A stretch of 64,000 bases of DNA from JAIOQJ01 sp963718635 (GTDB lineage Bacteria > Planctomycetota > Planctomycetia > Gemmatales > Gemmataceae): NCBI GenBank assembly GCA_963718635.1, contig OY970367.1:310001-374000 (forward strand), read 5' to 3'. This document shows positions 27,218-35,948 of the stretch, piece by piece; the stretch's first letter is position 1, and each line of letters begins with the position of its first letter. The notes beneath the pieces were generated by a model. It was not told where the DNA came from. It ran no database searches and saw nothing but the letters and a program-made list of their open reading frames with translations. The position numbers were made by a program, and so were the translations under genes.

Positions 27218-27268
27218 ATGGATCAGCACATCAACGAAGATCAGCCATGCTTTCGAGAAGATGAGTAA
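27218..27268 (+). CDS. 16-residue leader ORF before SEC-C gene (right copy)
   Basis: ATG 27218 after AAGGCGG encodes MDQHINEDQPCFREDE and stops at TAA 27266-27268. The last codons overlap the ATG (27261) of the SEC-C gene, which allows stop-restart coupling. It corresponds to the leader at 15767 of the left copy. Confidence 0.5.
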   Translation: MDQHINEDQPCFREDE

Positions 27269-27470
27269 GCGCCGCAAAGGTTTTCCCTCCGAGACGAAGG
27301 TGAAGCGGGGCCGCCGGATCGTCCACGGCTACAAAGAACTCGATGAACGGCTCGGCAGAAACGATCCATGCCCGTGCGGTTCCGGCTGGCTTTTCAAGAA
27401 GTGCTGCCTAAACTCCGGCTGCTTTCGATGGCGTGAACCGGGACCACTACTTTCAAAGATTGAACGATGA
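27261..27470 (+). CDS. SEC-C motif protein, right copy
   Basis: A 69-residue basic protein: MSKRRKGFPSETKVKRGRRI, a linker, then NDPCPCGSGWLFKKCC (SEC-C zinc motif). Function unknown; small stand-alone SEC-C proteins are likely zinc-dependent adaptors. It is the intact partner of the left copy and is closed by a strong terminator 2 bp after the stop. Confidence 0.8.
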   Translation: MSKRRKGFPSETKVKRGRRIVHGYKELDERLGRNDPCPCGSGWLFKKCCLNSGCFRWREPGPLLSKIER

Positions 27471-27471
27471 A

Positions 27472-27507
27472 GCCTGCTCGATCTCGATGATCGAGCAGGC
27501 TTTTGTT
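27472..27507 (+). terminator. Rho-independent terminator after SEC-C gene
   Basis: A perfect 12-bp stem GCCTGCTCGATC/GATCGAGCAGGC around the loop TCGAT is followed by TTTTGTT. It ends the plus-strand transcript. Confidence 0.92.
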
Positions 27508-27566
27508 ATCCGGTCCAGCCCAAGGTAGAATAATGGAATGGGCAAGAAAACCCGCCCGAAACCGCC

Positions 27567-27713
27567 GTGAAGGGCAAACGATACCACTGCGCCGTGTGCC
27601 GCAAGAGAAGCCCGAAGCCCGTCAAATCTCCGGCCCCCTGGTACTGCCCGAATTGCCTGGGCCAAAAGATGGAGCCGGATAGGAGTAAGGGGGAAGCACC
27701 ATGTCCTTCGTGA
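27567..27713 (+). CDS. Small zinc-ribbon protein, 48 aa
   Basis: A GTG start at 27567 gives MKGKRYHCAVCRKRSPKPVK, WYCPNCLGQKMEP and a stop at 27713. Two CxxC pairs (CAVC, CPNC) form a zinc ribbon. A short frame from ATG 27538 (MGKKTRPKPP) ends at this GTG by a GTGA overlap; it may be the real N-terminus if one base is missing. The gene overlaps the start of the next by 13 bp, suggesting coupling. Confidence 0.6.
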   Translation: MKGKRYHCAVCRKRSPKPVKSPAPWYCPNCLGQKMEPDRSKGEAPCPS

Positions 27714-27952
27714 AGTGCAGCGTCAATGGTTGCAGTCGAAAACTCCAACCGATCTTGAAGGTGGACCCAAGGGATCGGGACACATGGTTCTACCGGGAGT
27801 GCGAAGTGTGTTCCAGGCCCGCCTGTGAGGAGCATTCATCAGGAGTTGAGGGCCGGATCATCTGCGACCGCTGCCGCAAAGAGGCCGAAGCCCAACAGAG
27901 GTCGGACGGGCTTATCGACCTCGGTTTGCGGCTGCGACGTGAAGCAGAATAA
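27701..27952 (+). CDS. Cys-rich zinc-binding protein, unknown function
   Basis: An 83-residue protein with CSVNGCSRKL, CEVCSRPACEEH and IICDRC, eight or so Cys/His that could bind two zinc ions. The acidic/basic tail is helical. No family recognised. It is coupled to the smaller zinc-ribbon gene and converges on the DPxFTFRF gene with 8 bp between the stops. Confidence 0.7.
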   Translation: MSFVKCSVNGCSRKLQPILKVDPRDRDTWFYRECEVCSRPACEEHSSGVEGRIICDRCRKEAEAQQRSDGLIDLGLRLRREAE

Positions 27953-27960
27953 TTCTCCGA

Positions 27961-28218
27961 TTACTGCTGCGCAGTAGCTTCCAGCACTGCGATGAACACA
28001 TCTCCTCTTCGCACGATAATTGGCTCCAAAAGGTCCACCCAACCGCCTTCACCCACGGTCGCTGTCGCCAGCAGGCGCAGCCGCTCGCCGGTGCCGGGGT
28101 TGATCTTGAAGATGGAGACATGCCGCCCGGCCTGGACGCCCTCAAGGTGGAACCGAGGGATGATCCGGTCCTCGGCGAAACGGAAGGTGAAGTGCGGTTC
28201 GTGGTAGAGTGGAAGCAT
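27961..28218 (-). CDS. Conserved 85-aa beta-rich protein (DPxFTFRF family), right copy
   Basis: MLPLYHEPHFTFRFAEDRII, then FHLEGVQAGRHVSIFKINPG and GWVDLLEPIIVRRGDVFIAV. Probably a small all-beta fold. Function unknown. The start overlaps the upstream stop (TGATG). It is the intact paralogue of the interrupted frame at 17263-17518, where it is coupled to a Cdd1-like gene. Confidence 0.7.
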   Translation of the reverse strand: MLPLYHEPHFTFRFAEDRIIPRFHLEGVQAGRHVSIFKINPGTGERLRLLATATVGEGGWVDLLEPIIVRRGDVFIAVLEATAQQ

Positions 28219-28694
28219 CAGTCGTCATTCAGTGTTCTACGATCGCACTTCTTTCTTTTCGATTTCGGCTTCAACTGCTCGACCTCCCAACAAGCGAGGT
28301 CCATAGTCTGCTGCAAAAGTTCTATTTCCAAGTCCATGTGCAGGCAATCGGGGAAAAGGCAATCGTCTTCGGAATGATCCGTCATTCCGACTTCCGTTTG
28401 CCGCCACATCGAGATGATCGCCTGATCGGGCAACTGCTTCAGAAGAGTACGGATTGCTTCTGTAATGGCGTCATCGCATGTGCCGTCGATCCCGTTGTGT
28501 TTGGCGGTCTGCTGCAAAATTACTGACCAGACATCGCCTTGCTCGGATGCCTTCCTTGCGAGGAGTTGTTCCCGAATCGTATCGACGGCTTCATCGAGAC
28601 TCATGAAGCATTGGGGTGGAATGAACTGGGCCGGAGTCCGAGTAGGCATCTCCGGCCCAGCCTGTTTCTTTTTTTTATTGTTCAAGGAATTCAC
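28218..28694 (-). CDS. Hypothetical protein
   Basis: A 158-residue soluble protein with a Lys-rich start (MNSLNNKKKKQAG), two amphipathic helical segments (SLDEAVDTIREQLLARKASE and ITEAIRTLLKQLPD) and a Lys/Arg-rich end. No domain recognised. It is overlapping and probably coupled with the DPxFTFRF gene. Confidence 0.55.
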   Translation of the reverse strand: MNSLNNKKKKQAGPEMPTRTPAQFIPPQCFMSLDEAVDTIREQLLARKASEQGDVWSVILQQTAKHNGIDGTCDDAITEAIRTLLKQLPDQAIISMWRQTEVGMTDHSEDDCLFPDCLHMDLEIELLQQTMDLACWEVEQLKPKSKRKKCDRRTLNDD

Positions 28695-29195
28695 TCCCGA
28701 ATGGCTCTCTGCTATCTTGCAGAACGAGCGACCTTTCGGACACTCCCCATGAACGGCGGGACATCCCGGATGGAGTGTTCGCCGCTGGGAATCCTTGTCG
28801 GGTCATCCGGGAGATCACAAAAGGGTCGAATGGCATGGTTGCCGACAGCCTTGAGCATGGACGCTGCCGAGTCCATCGAGTCTTCAAGGTTCGAGGTTTA
28901 GGATGATTGGAAGGACTTCACCTTCAGCGAGGGCGGGGCGAAAGCGTGGTTTCTGGTGGTGCGGCGAAGCAGCCGATAAGTATTGAAAGATAGGTAGCCA
29001 AAAAGCGTGCCAAAGACAAAAACCACCATCTCAAACCCCAACAAATCCCCATCAATTTGAGGCGAAATGAGGCGAAATCGGGGGGTATGAGAGGGACTGG
29101 TGAGGAACATGCGGTTTGACGCAACGTCAAGGCAAATAACGGATTACCATCACTTGTCGAGGTTTACGTCGAGAGGCCAAAAAACACTCGATGAA
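28695..29195. other. Right-end non-coding region of the island
   Basis: No convincing gene in 500 bp; the small open frames here lack start sites and family resemblance. A 20-bp segment at about 29035 (ACCCCAACAAATCCCCATCA) resembles one at 11766 near the left end (one mismatch) and may be an integrase arm site. Confidence 0.4.
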
Positions 29196-29249
29196 ACTCA
29201 AAATCCGGTACTCGCAAGAGTGTGTCGGTTCAAGTCCGACCTCCGGTAT
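29196..29249 (+). pseudogene. 3' fragment of tRNA-Leu(CAA): attR of the island
   Basis: Fifty-four bases from the anticodon loop through the T arm and acceptor 3' strand are identical to 11650-11703. The 5' half is absent and the flank is unrelated, so this is not a functional tRNA but the right attachment site. Confidence 0.93.
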
Positions 29250-29262
29250 CTTTGCAGGGCAA

Positions 29263-29294
29263 GGACTTACGACGACTCGTCGTAAGTCCTTTTT
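29263..29294 (+). terminator. Duplicate tRNA terminator hairpin
   Basis: GGACTTACGACGA and its complement, with C instead of T in the one-base loop, then TTTTT. It is part of the 56-bp similarity to 11717-11772, which extends to the following GGCGGATGGCAAACCCCAA. Confidence 0.88.
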
Positions 29295-29592
29295 CATTGG
29301 CGGATGGCAAACCCCAATAAATGTTGGAATTGTGCAAATGGGCATCAGTAATACTTCATCGGCAGCAATCCATCAAACCGGTCCTCACTGAAACAGCGCC
29401 AGGGAAGTCCGAAGTGTCCGCCACACTCCCCAGGCAAGTGGCAGAGCAACAAAAAGCCAGCGAGCAAAAAGGACTCTCTTACTGAATGAAACCGTTTGGG
29501 AGCTGTGGTGCATTTGTTTCACTCCTCATCACCTGCACAAAGAAGCGCAACACATTTTCAACACGGAAACCTGATTCTAAATTCCGGTCAGA

Positions 29593-30708
29593 TCATTTTT
29601 GCATGATAGGCAAATAGTTATTAGAAATCTGCAACACGATCAGGGCCATCGCGGTGCCGTAGTGGTTGCACGCCATCGGGTCCGGCCAAGAGCCATCGGC
29701 ACGGCCTCGGACGCGCTTCATCAGTTCATCGCGCAAAGCCGGGAACCATTCATTCCAATAGCGTGGATAGCGGGTGGCAGACGTCCAAAAGGCCTGGGCC
29801 GCGTAGTATTGGCCGTAGTACCAGTACGCATCGCGCTCATCCTCCGGTGAAAGGGCCACGCTTGGTTTGAAACGCATCAGGTATTTCAAAGTCCGTTCAT
29901 TCTCTTTGGCTTCATAAACTCCGGCGGAATAGAGAGCGACAAGGCCGCCGGCGGAACGGGCGAAGGCCGAGCCGCCCACGCCGCTCATGTAGCTGTAGCC
30001 GCCATCGGGATTCTGACACGACTTGATATATTTGACGCATAGATCGACCACTGGCTTGTGAACGGTGAAACCCGCGTTCCGCGCGGTGCGCAAGGCCATG
30101 ATTTGACAAATGGTGACGGAAATATCAGCGGGCTGAGGCGTCGGGTCGTAACGCCAACCCCCTTCGCGATTCTGCGTCGCTTCGATAAGCCGTACCGCTC
30201 GCTCGACCGTTCCTTTAACACGATCTTGCAAAGCCTGGTCGGGAATCATACCGAAGAGCTCGGCAAGAAAAAGCGTGGCGAAGCCGTGGCCATACATGCC
30301 ATGCTGCCGAAAGCTGCCGGAGAGATTAATAAACCCAAGCGGCGATCGCTTCTCTTGGTCCAAGATGTAACGTAAAGCCTGCAGGACATTCGTGCCGTAT
30401 TCGCCCCGTCCGGGAAAATGGCCCGCAGACATTAAAGCTAATGCTGCTAGGCTCGTCACCGCAATGCTGCCGCTAAATTGAATGCGGTCGCCGAAAGAAC
30501 CAGTCCGATTCTGCGTGGCCGCAAGAAAGGCCAAGCCTCGGTCGATTGCCTTCTGCACGTCAGGGGTGATGAAATCGCGGACTTCGGCGCGTGGTTCTAT
30601 ATCCGAATCGTGATTGGCGGTTCCGTCAAAAGCGAGTGCCGAAACCGCGCTGCCGCCGGCTGCCAAAGCAAGAAAACGCCGTCGGGAAGGATTTGACAAC
30701 TCGATCAC
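29593..30708 (-). CDS. Prenyltransferase/squalene-oxidase-repeat protein with Tat-type leader
   Basis: A 371-residue protein. The N-terminus SRRRFLALAAGG is a twin-arginine leader. The rest consists of terpenoid-cyclase-type alpha/alpha-barrel repeats (LAFLAATQNRTGSFGD, LIEATQNREGGWRYDP, KSCQNPDGGYSYMSG), in which the QxxxGxW-like QW signature recurs. The DxDD motif of true squalene cyclases is not seen. Planctomycete genomes carry many such exported proteins of unknown function. It lies just upstream of a lipoprotein and DUF4175-like genes that are transcribed toward it. Confidence 0.85.
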   Translation of the reverse strand: MIELSNPSRRRFLALAAGGSAVSALAFDGTANHDSDIEPRAEVRDFITPDVQKAIDRGLAFLAATQNRTGSFGDRIQFSGSIAVTSLAALALMSAGHFPGRGEYGTNVLQALRYILDQEKRSPLGFINLSGSFRQHGMYGHGFATLFLAELFGMIPDQALQDRVKGTVERAVRLIEATQNREGGWRYDPTPQPADISVTICQIMALRTARNAGFTVHKPVVDLCVKYIKSCQNPDGGYSYMSGVGGSAFARSAGGLVALYSAGVYEAKENERTLKYLMRFKPSVALSPEDERDAYWYYGQYYAAQAFWTSATRYPRYWNEWFPALRDELMKRVRGRADGSWPDPMACNHYGTAMALIVLQISNNYLPIMQK

Positions 30709-30729
30709 CGACGGTCTCCCAAGCGGCTG

Positions 30730-31263
30730 CTATTTCTTGCCGGCGCTCTCGGCAAGCGAGGAATAATAGTCCCGAAGCAATTCGCTATATCGCGGCATGA
30801 ATTGTTCGCGGAAATAGAGATCCATCTCCTGTCTCGCCTGTTCCGGCAGATGGCCCCAGACGTCTTTATAGACATCGCTCATCGACATGGATTTTCCCCA
30901 CTTCGGATCGATCTTGGCCGCTCCGGGTGGATGCATTTCGGGCTTTAGATTTTGCACTTGCGCTATGGAATTGTTCAATTCCCGACCGGGTGCTTTCTTT
31001 GGCGTTGTTGCCTTGTTCGCATTCGGCGAAGCGTCGCCCATGGGCGGTTTTTCGGCATCCCGAAGTAGTGCATCCAGGCGAGCCAATACTTTTCGCTGCA
31101 ACGCCTGGGTGCGCTCCCCGACGTCTTTCGCTTCCAGTCGTTCGCCAGCCTGGCGCGAATCATCGACAATCGACTGCGTCGATGAGGGTGTCTCTCGCCC
31201 AAAAGCATCAGGAACCGTACAGCCGCTGAACAGAACCCCTTGTAGAACCAAGGCGCAGATCAT
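30730..31263 (-). CDS. Lipoprotein, unknown function
   Basis: ATG 31263 overlaps the TGA of the preceding small frame (ATGA). MICALVLQGVLFSGC gives a lipobox with Cys15. The rest is a Lys/Pro-rich linker and a helical C-terminus (DLYFREQFMPRYSELLRDYY). No family recognised, but gene order with the DUF4175-like and cyclase-fold genes is common in planctomycete BatA/vWA-type loci (inference). Confidence 0.65.
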   Translation of the reverse strand: MICALVLQGVLFSGCTVPDAFGRETPSSTQSIVDDSRQAGERLEAKDVGERTQALQRKVLARLDALLRDAEKPPMGDASPNANKATTPKKAPGRELNNSIAQVQNLKPEMHPPGAAKIDPKWGKSMSMSDVYKDVWGHLPEQARQEMDLYFREQFMPRYSELLRDYYSSLAESAGKK

Positions 31264-31493
31264 GGCGGTCCCTCCGTCGCTTGGGTGGCCAGCGCTGCCG
31301 GCACTAATTCGGCGATGTCGAACTGCGCTTGTCGAAGCCATTGCAGTTCTATTAATTCTTCGGACGTTAGTTTGGAATGATGTCCATGAAGATTGATAGC
31401 CGCCGTCCGTTCGACGACTTCTGCTTGCAACGGCGCAACGCCGCCAGCTGGCACGCTTCGGGTCGAGCATGAGTCAGAGCCTCTATAACGCAA
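31260..31493 (-). CDS. Small hypothetical protein
   Basis: A 77-residue frame that starts at a TTG; its convincing part is AAINLHGHHSKLTSEELIEL and QAQFDIAELVPAALATQ, which looks helical. An ATG at 31470 is in another frame, so the N-terminus may be misread. It fits between the DUF4175-like stop (31504) and the lipoprotein, with a 4-bp overlap to the latter. Confidence 0.45.
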   Translation of the reverse strand: MRYRGSDSCSTRSVPAGGVAPLQAEVVERTAAINLHGHHSKLTSEELIELQWLRQAQFDIAELVPAALATQATEGPP

Positions 31494-31503
31494 TCGATCC
31501 TTT

Positions 31504-34500
31504 TCAGCGCACGTTGCTGCCGTGCCACGATCGAACTATGCGCGCTGTCTCGAGCTTATCATCAAACTCGCGAGCGCCTTCCAGTTGGTCGAGCGCTTCT
31601 TCCTTGCGTTCCTGGAGCGATTGCACGACCGAGTCCATCGCCTCGGCAGAACGCTGCAGCATTCGAACGAACACGGGTTGGCTCGTAAATTGCCTCGTCG
31701 TCACCAGACGGATTTCTTTCGCGATGATCATTTGCTGTTCCATCAGGGCCGGCAGGTTGTTGCGTGCCGTGGTGGATTCCCATTTTTGATTTTGAGTAAG
31801 CCGTGCGTATAGGCGTTTCTCTTCGTCGATCGCGGCCGACTGTCGCTCGCGAACGGACTTCAAACTATCAAGCACATCCGCTGTTTTCTCCTGCGCCAAC
31901 TCCGCCTGTCCGCGAGATTCTTCTTTCTCCAATTGCTCCTTCGCGGTTTTCAAATGTTCGAGAACCTCCTCGACAGCGCTGTCAGGCGCTTGTCCTCGGC
32001 CCAACTTGTCTTGGACTTCCTTCATGGCGGCAGCCGCTTGACTGAGCTCCTGCAATGGCGTAGCCGTGTCTTTACGGTGCAACTGTTGGCTCAGGTCTTG
32101 TGCGTCTTGGCGCAGCTTCTCTTGTTCGATTCCCCGTTGACGCAGTTCATTGCCACGAACGTCCTCGTTGCCGACTTGAAGGGATTGCGCAATTCGCTTA
32201 TTCAAACCTGCCTGTTCGTCGATGATCTGCCGGAGATGAACACTGGTTTCTTTCCGCTTCTTCTGCAATCGATCGTCGTCTTCTTTTTCCGGTCGTGCGC
32301 TGAGGATGTCCACCACTGCCTGGAAATCGGCGACAACCTCCTGAACGCCCGGCGAGGTTTCGCCAAGCCGATTGTTTTTTATCTTGCTTGAAAGCTCATG
32401 GAGCTGCCTCCGCAGGTTACGGCTGTTCGCATGCTCGCTTGCCTTTCGCAACTTTGCCGTCTCATTCTGAAGAGCAGCTTTGGCGTTATTCTCTGCCGGC
32501 TCGGCCTTCAATAGCGTCTGCTTTTCATCGACAGCGCGATCAAGCGTGTCGAGCAATGTCTCCGTCCGGCTTGCCAGCCGCTCAATCGCTTCCGTTTCCT
32601 GATCGAGTTGTTGTCGCTGGACCTCGGATAGATCGGAAGGCGCGTTTCCAATGCGGTCCGCCATACCGGGTCGGACAAGGCGATTGATTGCCGCAAGCCG
32701 ACGGTGAAGTTCATTGAGCAGTGTGCGCGCTTCGGTTCGAATGGCGACCGAAGCAGCGTCCGCCTGCAAGCGATCGAGCAATCTTTGAATGATTGCCAGC
32801 GCTTCGCTCTGATGTTGCGAGCTCTTTCGCAGAGAGTCCGAAGCACTTTGGTCCTTTATCGCTAACTCTAGGCTGTTCTCAACGGCCGAAAGTTCATCCT
32901 GTGCCAACCGATCTAAGTCTGCGGCAACTGCCTCGAGTAGACGTGTCGTTGCTGTTCGTGGTAGATGATTATCTGCAACGGCCTGGCGCAATTGCCTGAT
33001 GCGAGACAGCACCGGTCCGTCAGAGACACTCACTTTCGCACGAAGTTGCTGTTGCAGACTTAACACATGCTGCATTTGCTCCTTCGTCGTCTGAGTCAAT
33101 TTCCCCGTTGGCAACAACGAACCTATCGACTCAGATAATTGTCGCTGGGCATCCGTCTGAAGGACTAGCATTGAAGAAAATTCGGGGCGGAGCAGCAGCA
33201 GCGCTTGTTGAATCTGCTCTTCAATTCCCTTGGCGGAAAGGATGGATAGGGTAATCGATTCGCTTCGGCCGGGCGCTTTGTTATATGTGACATTATCGAA
33301 ATCGTTTGCGCTGATTCGCAAAGTCAACGCATCGCCTTCGACCAATGGCGACCCGTCCGGATGATGAAATTCAGCGATGCGAAATGACTGATTCAGCGTA
33401 CAGACATGCAACGGAGGCAACCTGCCTACGTTGAGCTTCAGTAGCGGATTCGCGAGTGCAAAAAGATTGGCGGCGATTGATTCCAAACATATTGAATCGA
33501 CAAGACGAATCTGCCGAAAGCTCTGCATCGGGCCGGTGAGATATTCAATAGATGCTTCGCGAAGCCCAAACTTCTCATCCGTAACAACTCCACTTAATTG
33601 AAACGTCGCCGTTGGAGTGTAGCCTAGCGCCTCCTGATGATTGGCATTGATCAATATCGCGGCGGGGGAAGGGTCGGGCGTCAGACGAATGTCAAAGATC
33701 CGTTCGGAACCAATGCCGGCTTCGTCTTCCAATCTCAATACATAGGCGGCCGAGAAGGTGGGAACGAAGTCGATGTCGAGTCGCTGACCATCTTGCGAAA
33801 GGGTCACTGGAATTTGCTGCCACAGTGGCTCGCTCAAACAAAGAGATGCCATGGAAGGCAGCGCCTGATTGAAGCCGGTGCAAGCAAGAAATCCAGCCAA
33901 AGGCAAGTGCGCCGGCACAGGCCTTGGGATCAATCGAGCGCACGCGACGGGGTGATCGACCGCTGCACGGATGGAAACTCGTGTGCCAGTGACCGCTTCG
34001 ACAACGCTGCCGCCGTCGGGCAAATCCACCGACGCAAGCCGAGTATACAAAGGAAAATCGAGATGGATTTGTGGTGAAGGACGCCCATCTCGCGGCGACA
34101 ACCCCGGCGGGCTTGAAACTAGGACATGTCGCCAACCCGTGTCGGCGTCGTTGACGCGAACCCGGTAGCGAAAACTGTGCTCGACACGATCCGATTCCAA
34201 ACGGACGTGCTGCGTCGATTCGCCGGCCGCTTGATCGCTCCGGGAGAACGAGTAGGCTTGTTCGACGGCATGGCCGCCTTCGTCTTGAAACGTCACCAAT
34301 GCGCGATCGGGGATAAGTCCACGCACCCGAAAGCGCAAGTCAAACGGTTCGCGCTTCGCCATACGCTGGCATTGTTCCAACGGCTCAAACACTTCGATTG
34401 TTGTTTTAGCCGGCCAGGCATTCCCGCCATAGGGATCGCCCAATCGGATCGAGGCAAGTTCGGCCGCCTCTGGATTGCGATCGGCTGCGTATAGGCCTAC

Positions 34501-35003
34501 GGCCAAGGTTGCCAGCAACACCAAGCAGGAACTGATAATGCCGCGTGCCGGCGCTGCTTCGCCGAAATTCAAATCTTCGCTCAACGACTCCGCAAAACGA
34601 ATGGCTTCCTGCGCATGACATCCGAACCGAACCGGCTCGCGTCGGGTTCCTGCAAAAACTGCGTAGCGCTAAGGAGTGAATCGTTCAATTCGGGAAAGCG
34701 CCGTTCGACTCGATGGGCCATTGCCAAGATCGTACGCTCGCGGCGCCACGGACGAACTAGCCGAAAGTAAGCGGCGAAGATTAGAAGCGTAAGACTGGCG
34801 CCAAGGGTGCAGGCCCGGACGAGCGAGGGCAACTGATAACGCCAATCGAGCCAGCCAAAAGCGATTAAAAGAAAAAGAGCAAGCAACCCGACCCGACTGC
34901 CTTCACGCACCAGCAAGATCGTACGGAAGCGCATCCGCAATCGGCCAAGCCGAGCAGGAAGCGAATCGATCTCCGTCGTTGGCGCCAAGGTCAACGGCAT
35001 CAT
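31504..35003 (-). CDS. DUF4175-like large membrane-anchored coiled-coil protein, one frameshift
   Basis: Two frames form one gene of about 1,165 codons. The N-terminal frame (35003 to about 34600) has two membrane helices (RVGLLALFLLIAFGWLDWRY and VRACTLGASLTLLIFAAYFR) and ends SRFGSD; the other frame (34584 to 31504) starts AESLSEDLNFGEAAPARGII, a third helix, followed by beta-sandwich-like periplasmic parts (about 170-480) and a long coiled coil (about 500-1,020). A single base change near 34600 joins them. The layout resembles DUF4175 proteins. Function unknown, probably envelope. Confidence 0.72.
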
Positions 35004-35948
35004 CGTAGTTTAACCGGTTGCCGCGGGCGATTCAATGGGGTGAACTGGGCGTTAAGCAGAAGTAAACAAGGTGAAGCCAAATTTCAGGCAAATGGCCCCG
35101 GAGCCTGAGCAATTTTCATTCTTATCCTGCATTCGGTGCTAGTGCCCAATCTACGCTAAATGTTCGGGTTGGCACCAGCGTAAACTGGTATCCAGAGCTT
35201 CACGCACACGCCAACTCTGGCTTTATTTTCGACTGGACTAACAGGAATGACAGGATGATCTATGGGTTTCTATCCTGTCTATCCTGTTAATCCGGTCTGT
35301 GTTATCCGATCTATGTTAAATGTTCGGTTTGGCGCCGGCGAAAACTGGCTATTCGGACTCACAAATAGCAGCACCCTGCCCGAAGATTTAGCCTGGATGA
35401 CACACTAGGCGTGGTTAAATATTTCTTCCAGTTTTCATCCGTGTGATCGGTGCTATCCCTAGTTAAAATGTCCGAATGAATGTTTGAACACCCGAAAAGC
35501 CAGTCTGAAAAGATCGTTGAATCTGACGACAGTTATACGAAACCTCTTGATACTCTTCAGAACATGATGTTGTCCGTTGCCGCCTACTGAAACATATATT
35601 ACTTAAGTTGTTCTAAATTCAAGTCTTACGAACTTCTGCAACCCATCTTTCCACCCCTGCAACAGTTGCGCCCCACTCGTTTCGCGCAGCCGGATATTCG
35701 TCCCATCGTGCGCGGCTTAACCCTGAAATTCCTCACAACGCGAACTATTTCGGCTTTTTTTGCCAATTTCTATTGCAATGCCACTATCGCAAATTTACAC
35801 TAACGTCACGACTATCGCTGCAATCCGAAGATCGCGCACTCGTTCTATGCGCCTGCTACTCGCAAATATGCGGGCGCCTCCGAACCGTTTGCACCGTTTT
35901 CGACTGGTACATATACCGGTTTCATTCTTCGCTCCTTAGGTTCACTCC
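35004..35948. other. 945-bp intergenic region with imperfect repeats
   Basis: No gene seen. Two imperfect copies of a ~40-bp unit (starting AAATGTTCGG) lie at about 35158-35200 and 35321-35362, and between them is a run of ATCCTGTCTATCCTGTTAAT-type text of the kind often dispersed in bacterial genomes. The last 200 bp is the upstream region of the giant surface protein gene; no consensus promoter was identified. Confidence 0.5.

Larger units (their letters stand above)
11650..29249. mobile_element. 17.6-kb integrative genomic island in tRNA-Leu
   Basis: The boundaries are the 54-bp direct repeats. Just inside the left end are a tyrosine recombinase (11916-13181) and an excisionase-like gene (13185-13748). 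No conjugation, replication or phage structural genes were seen, so it is probably mobilised in trans or immobile. The cargo is about 25 small genes, mostly redox and stress enzymes. Several families are present twice, and many copies are frameshifted or interrupted by stops. Confidence 0.9.

Noticed and set aside
28675..28887. Small minus-strand ORF near the right end of the island
   Set aside because: Arg/Ser/Pro-rich composition without start signal or conserved motif; looks like a chance frame.
11650..29249. TGA recoded as an amino acid throughout the island
   Set aside because: TGA is clearly used as a stop in many coupled genes here (excisionase-integrase, TspO-CIA30, Cdd1-DPxFTFRF ATGA overlaps), so a general recoding is not tenable.
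29196..29249. Second functional tRNA-Leu
   Set aside because: Only the 3' part is present; acceptor 5' strand, D arm and anticodon 5' stem are missing.
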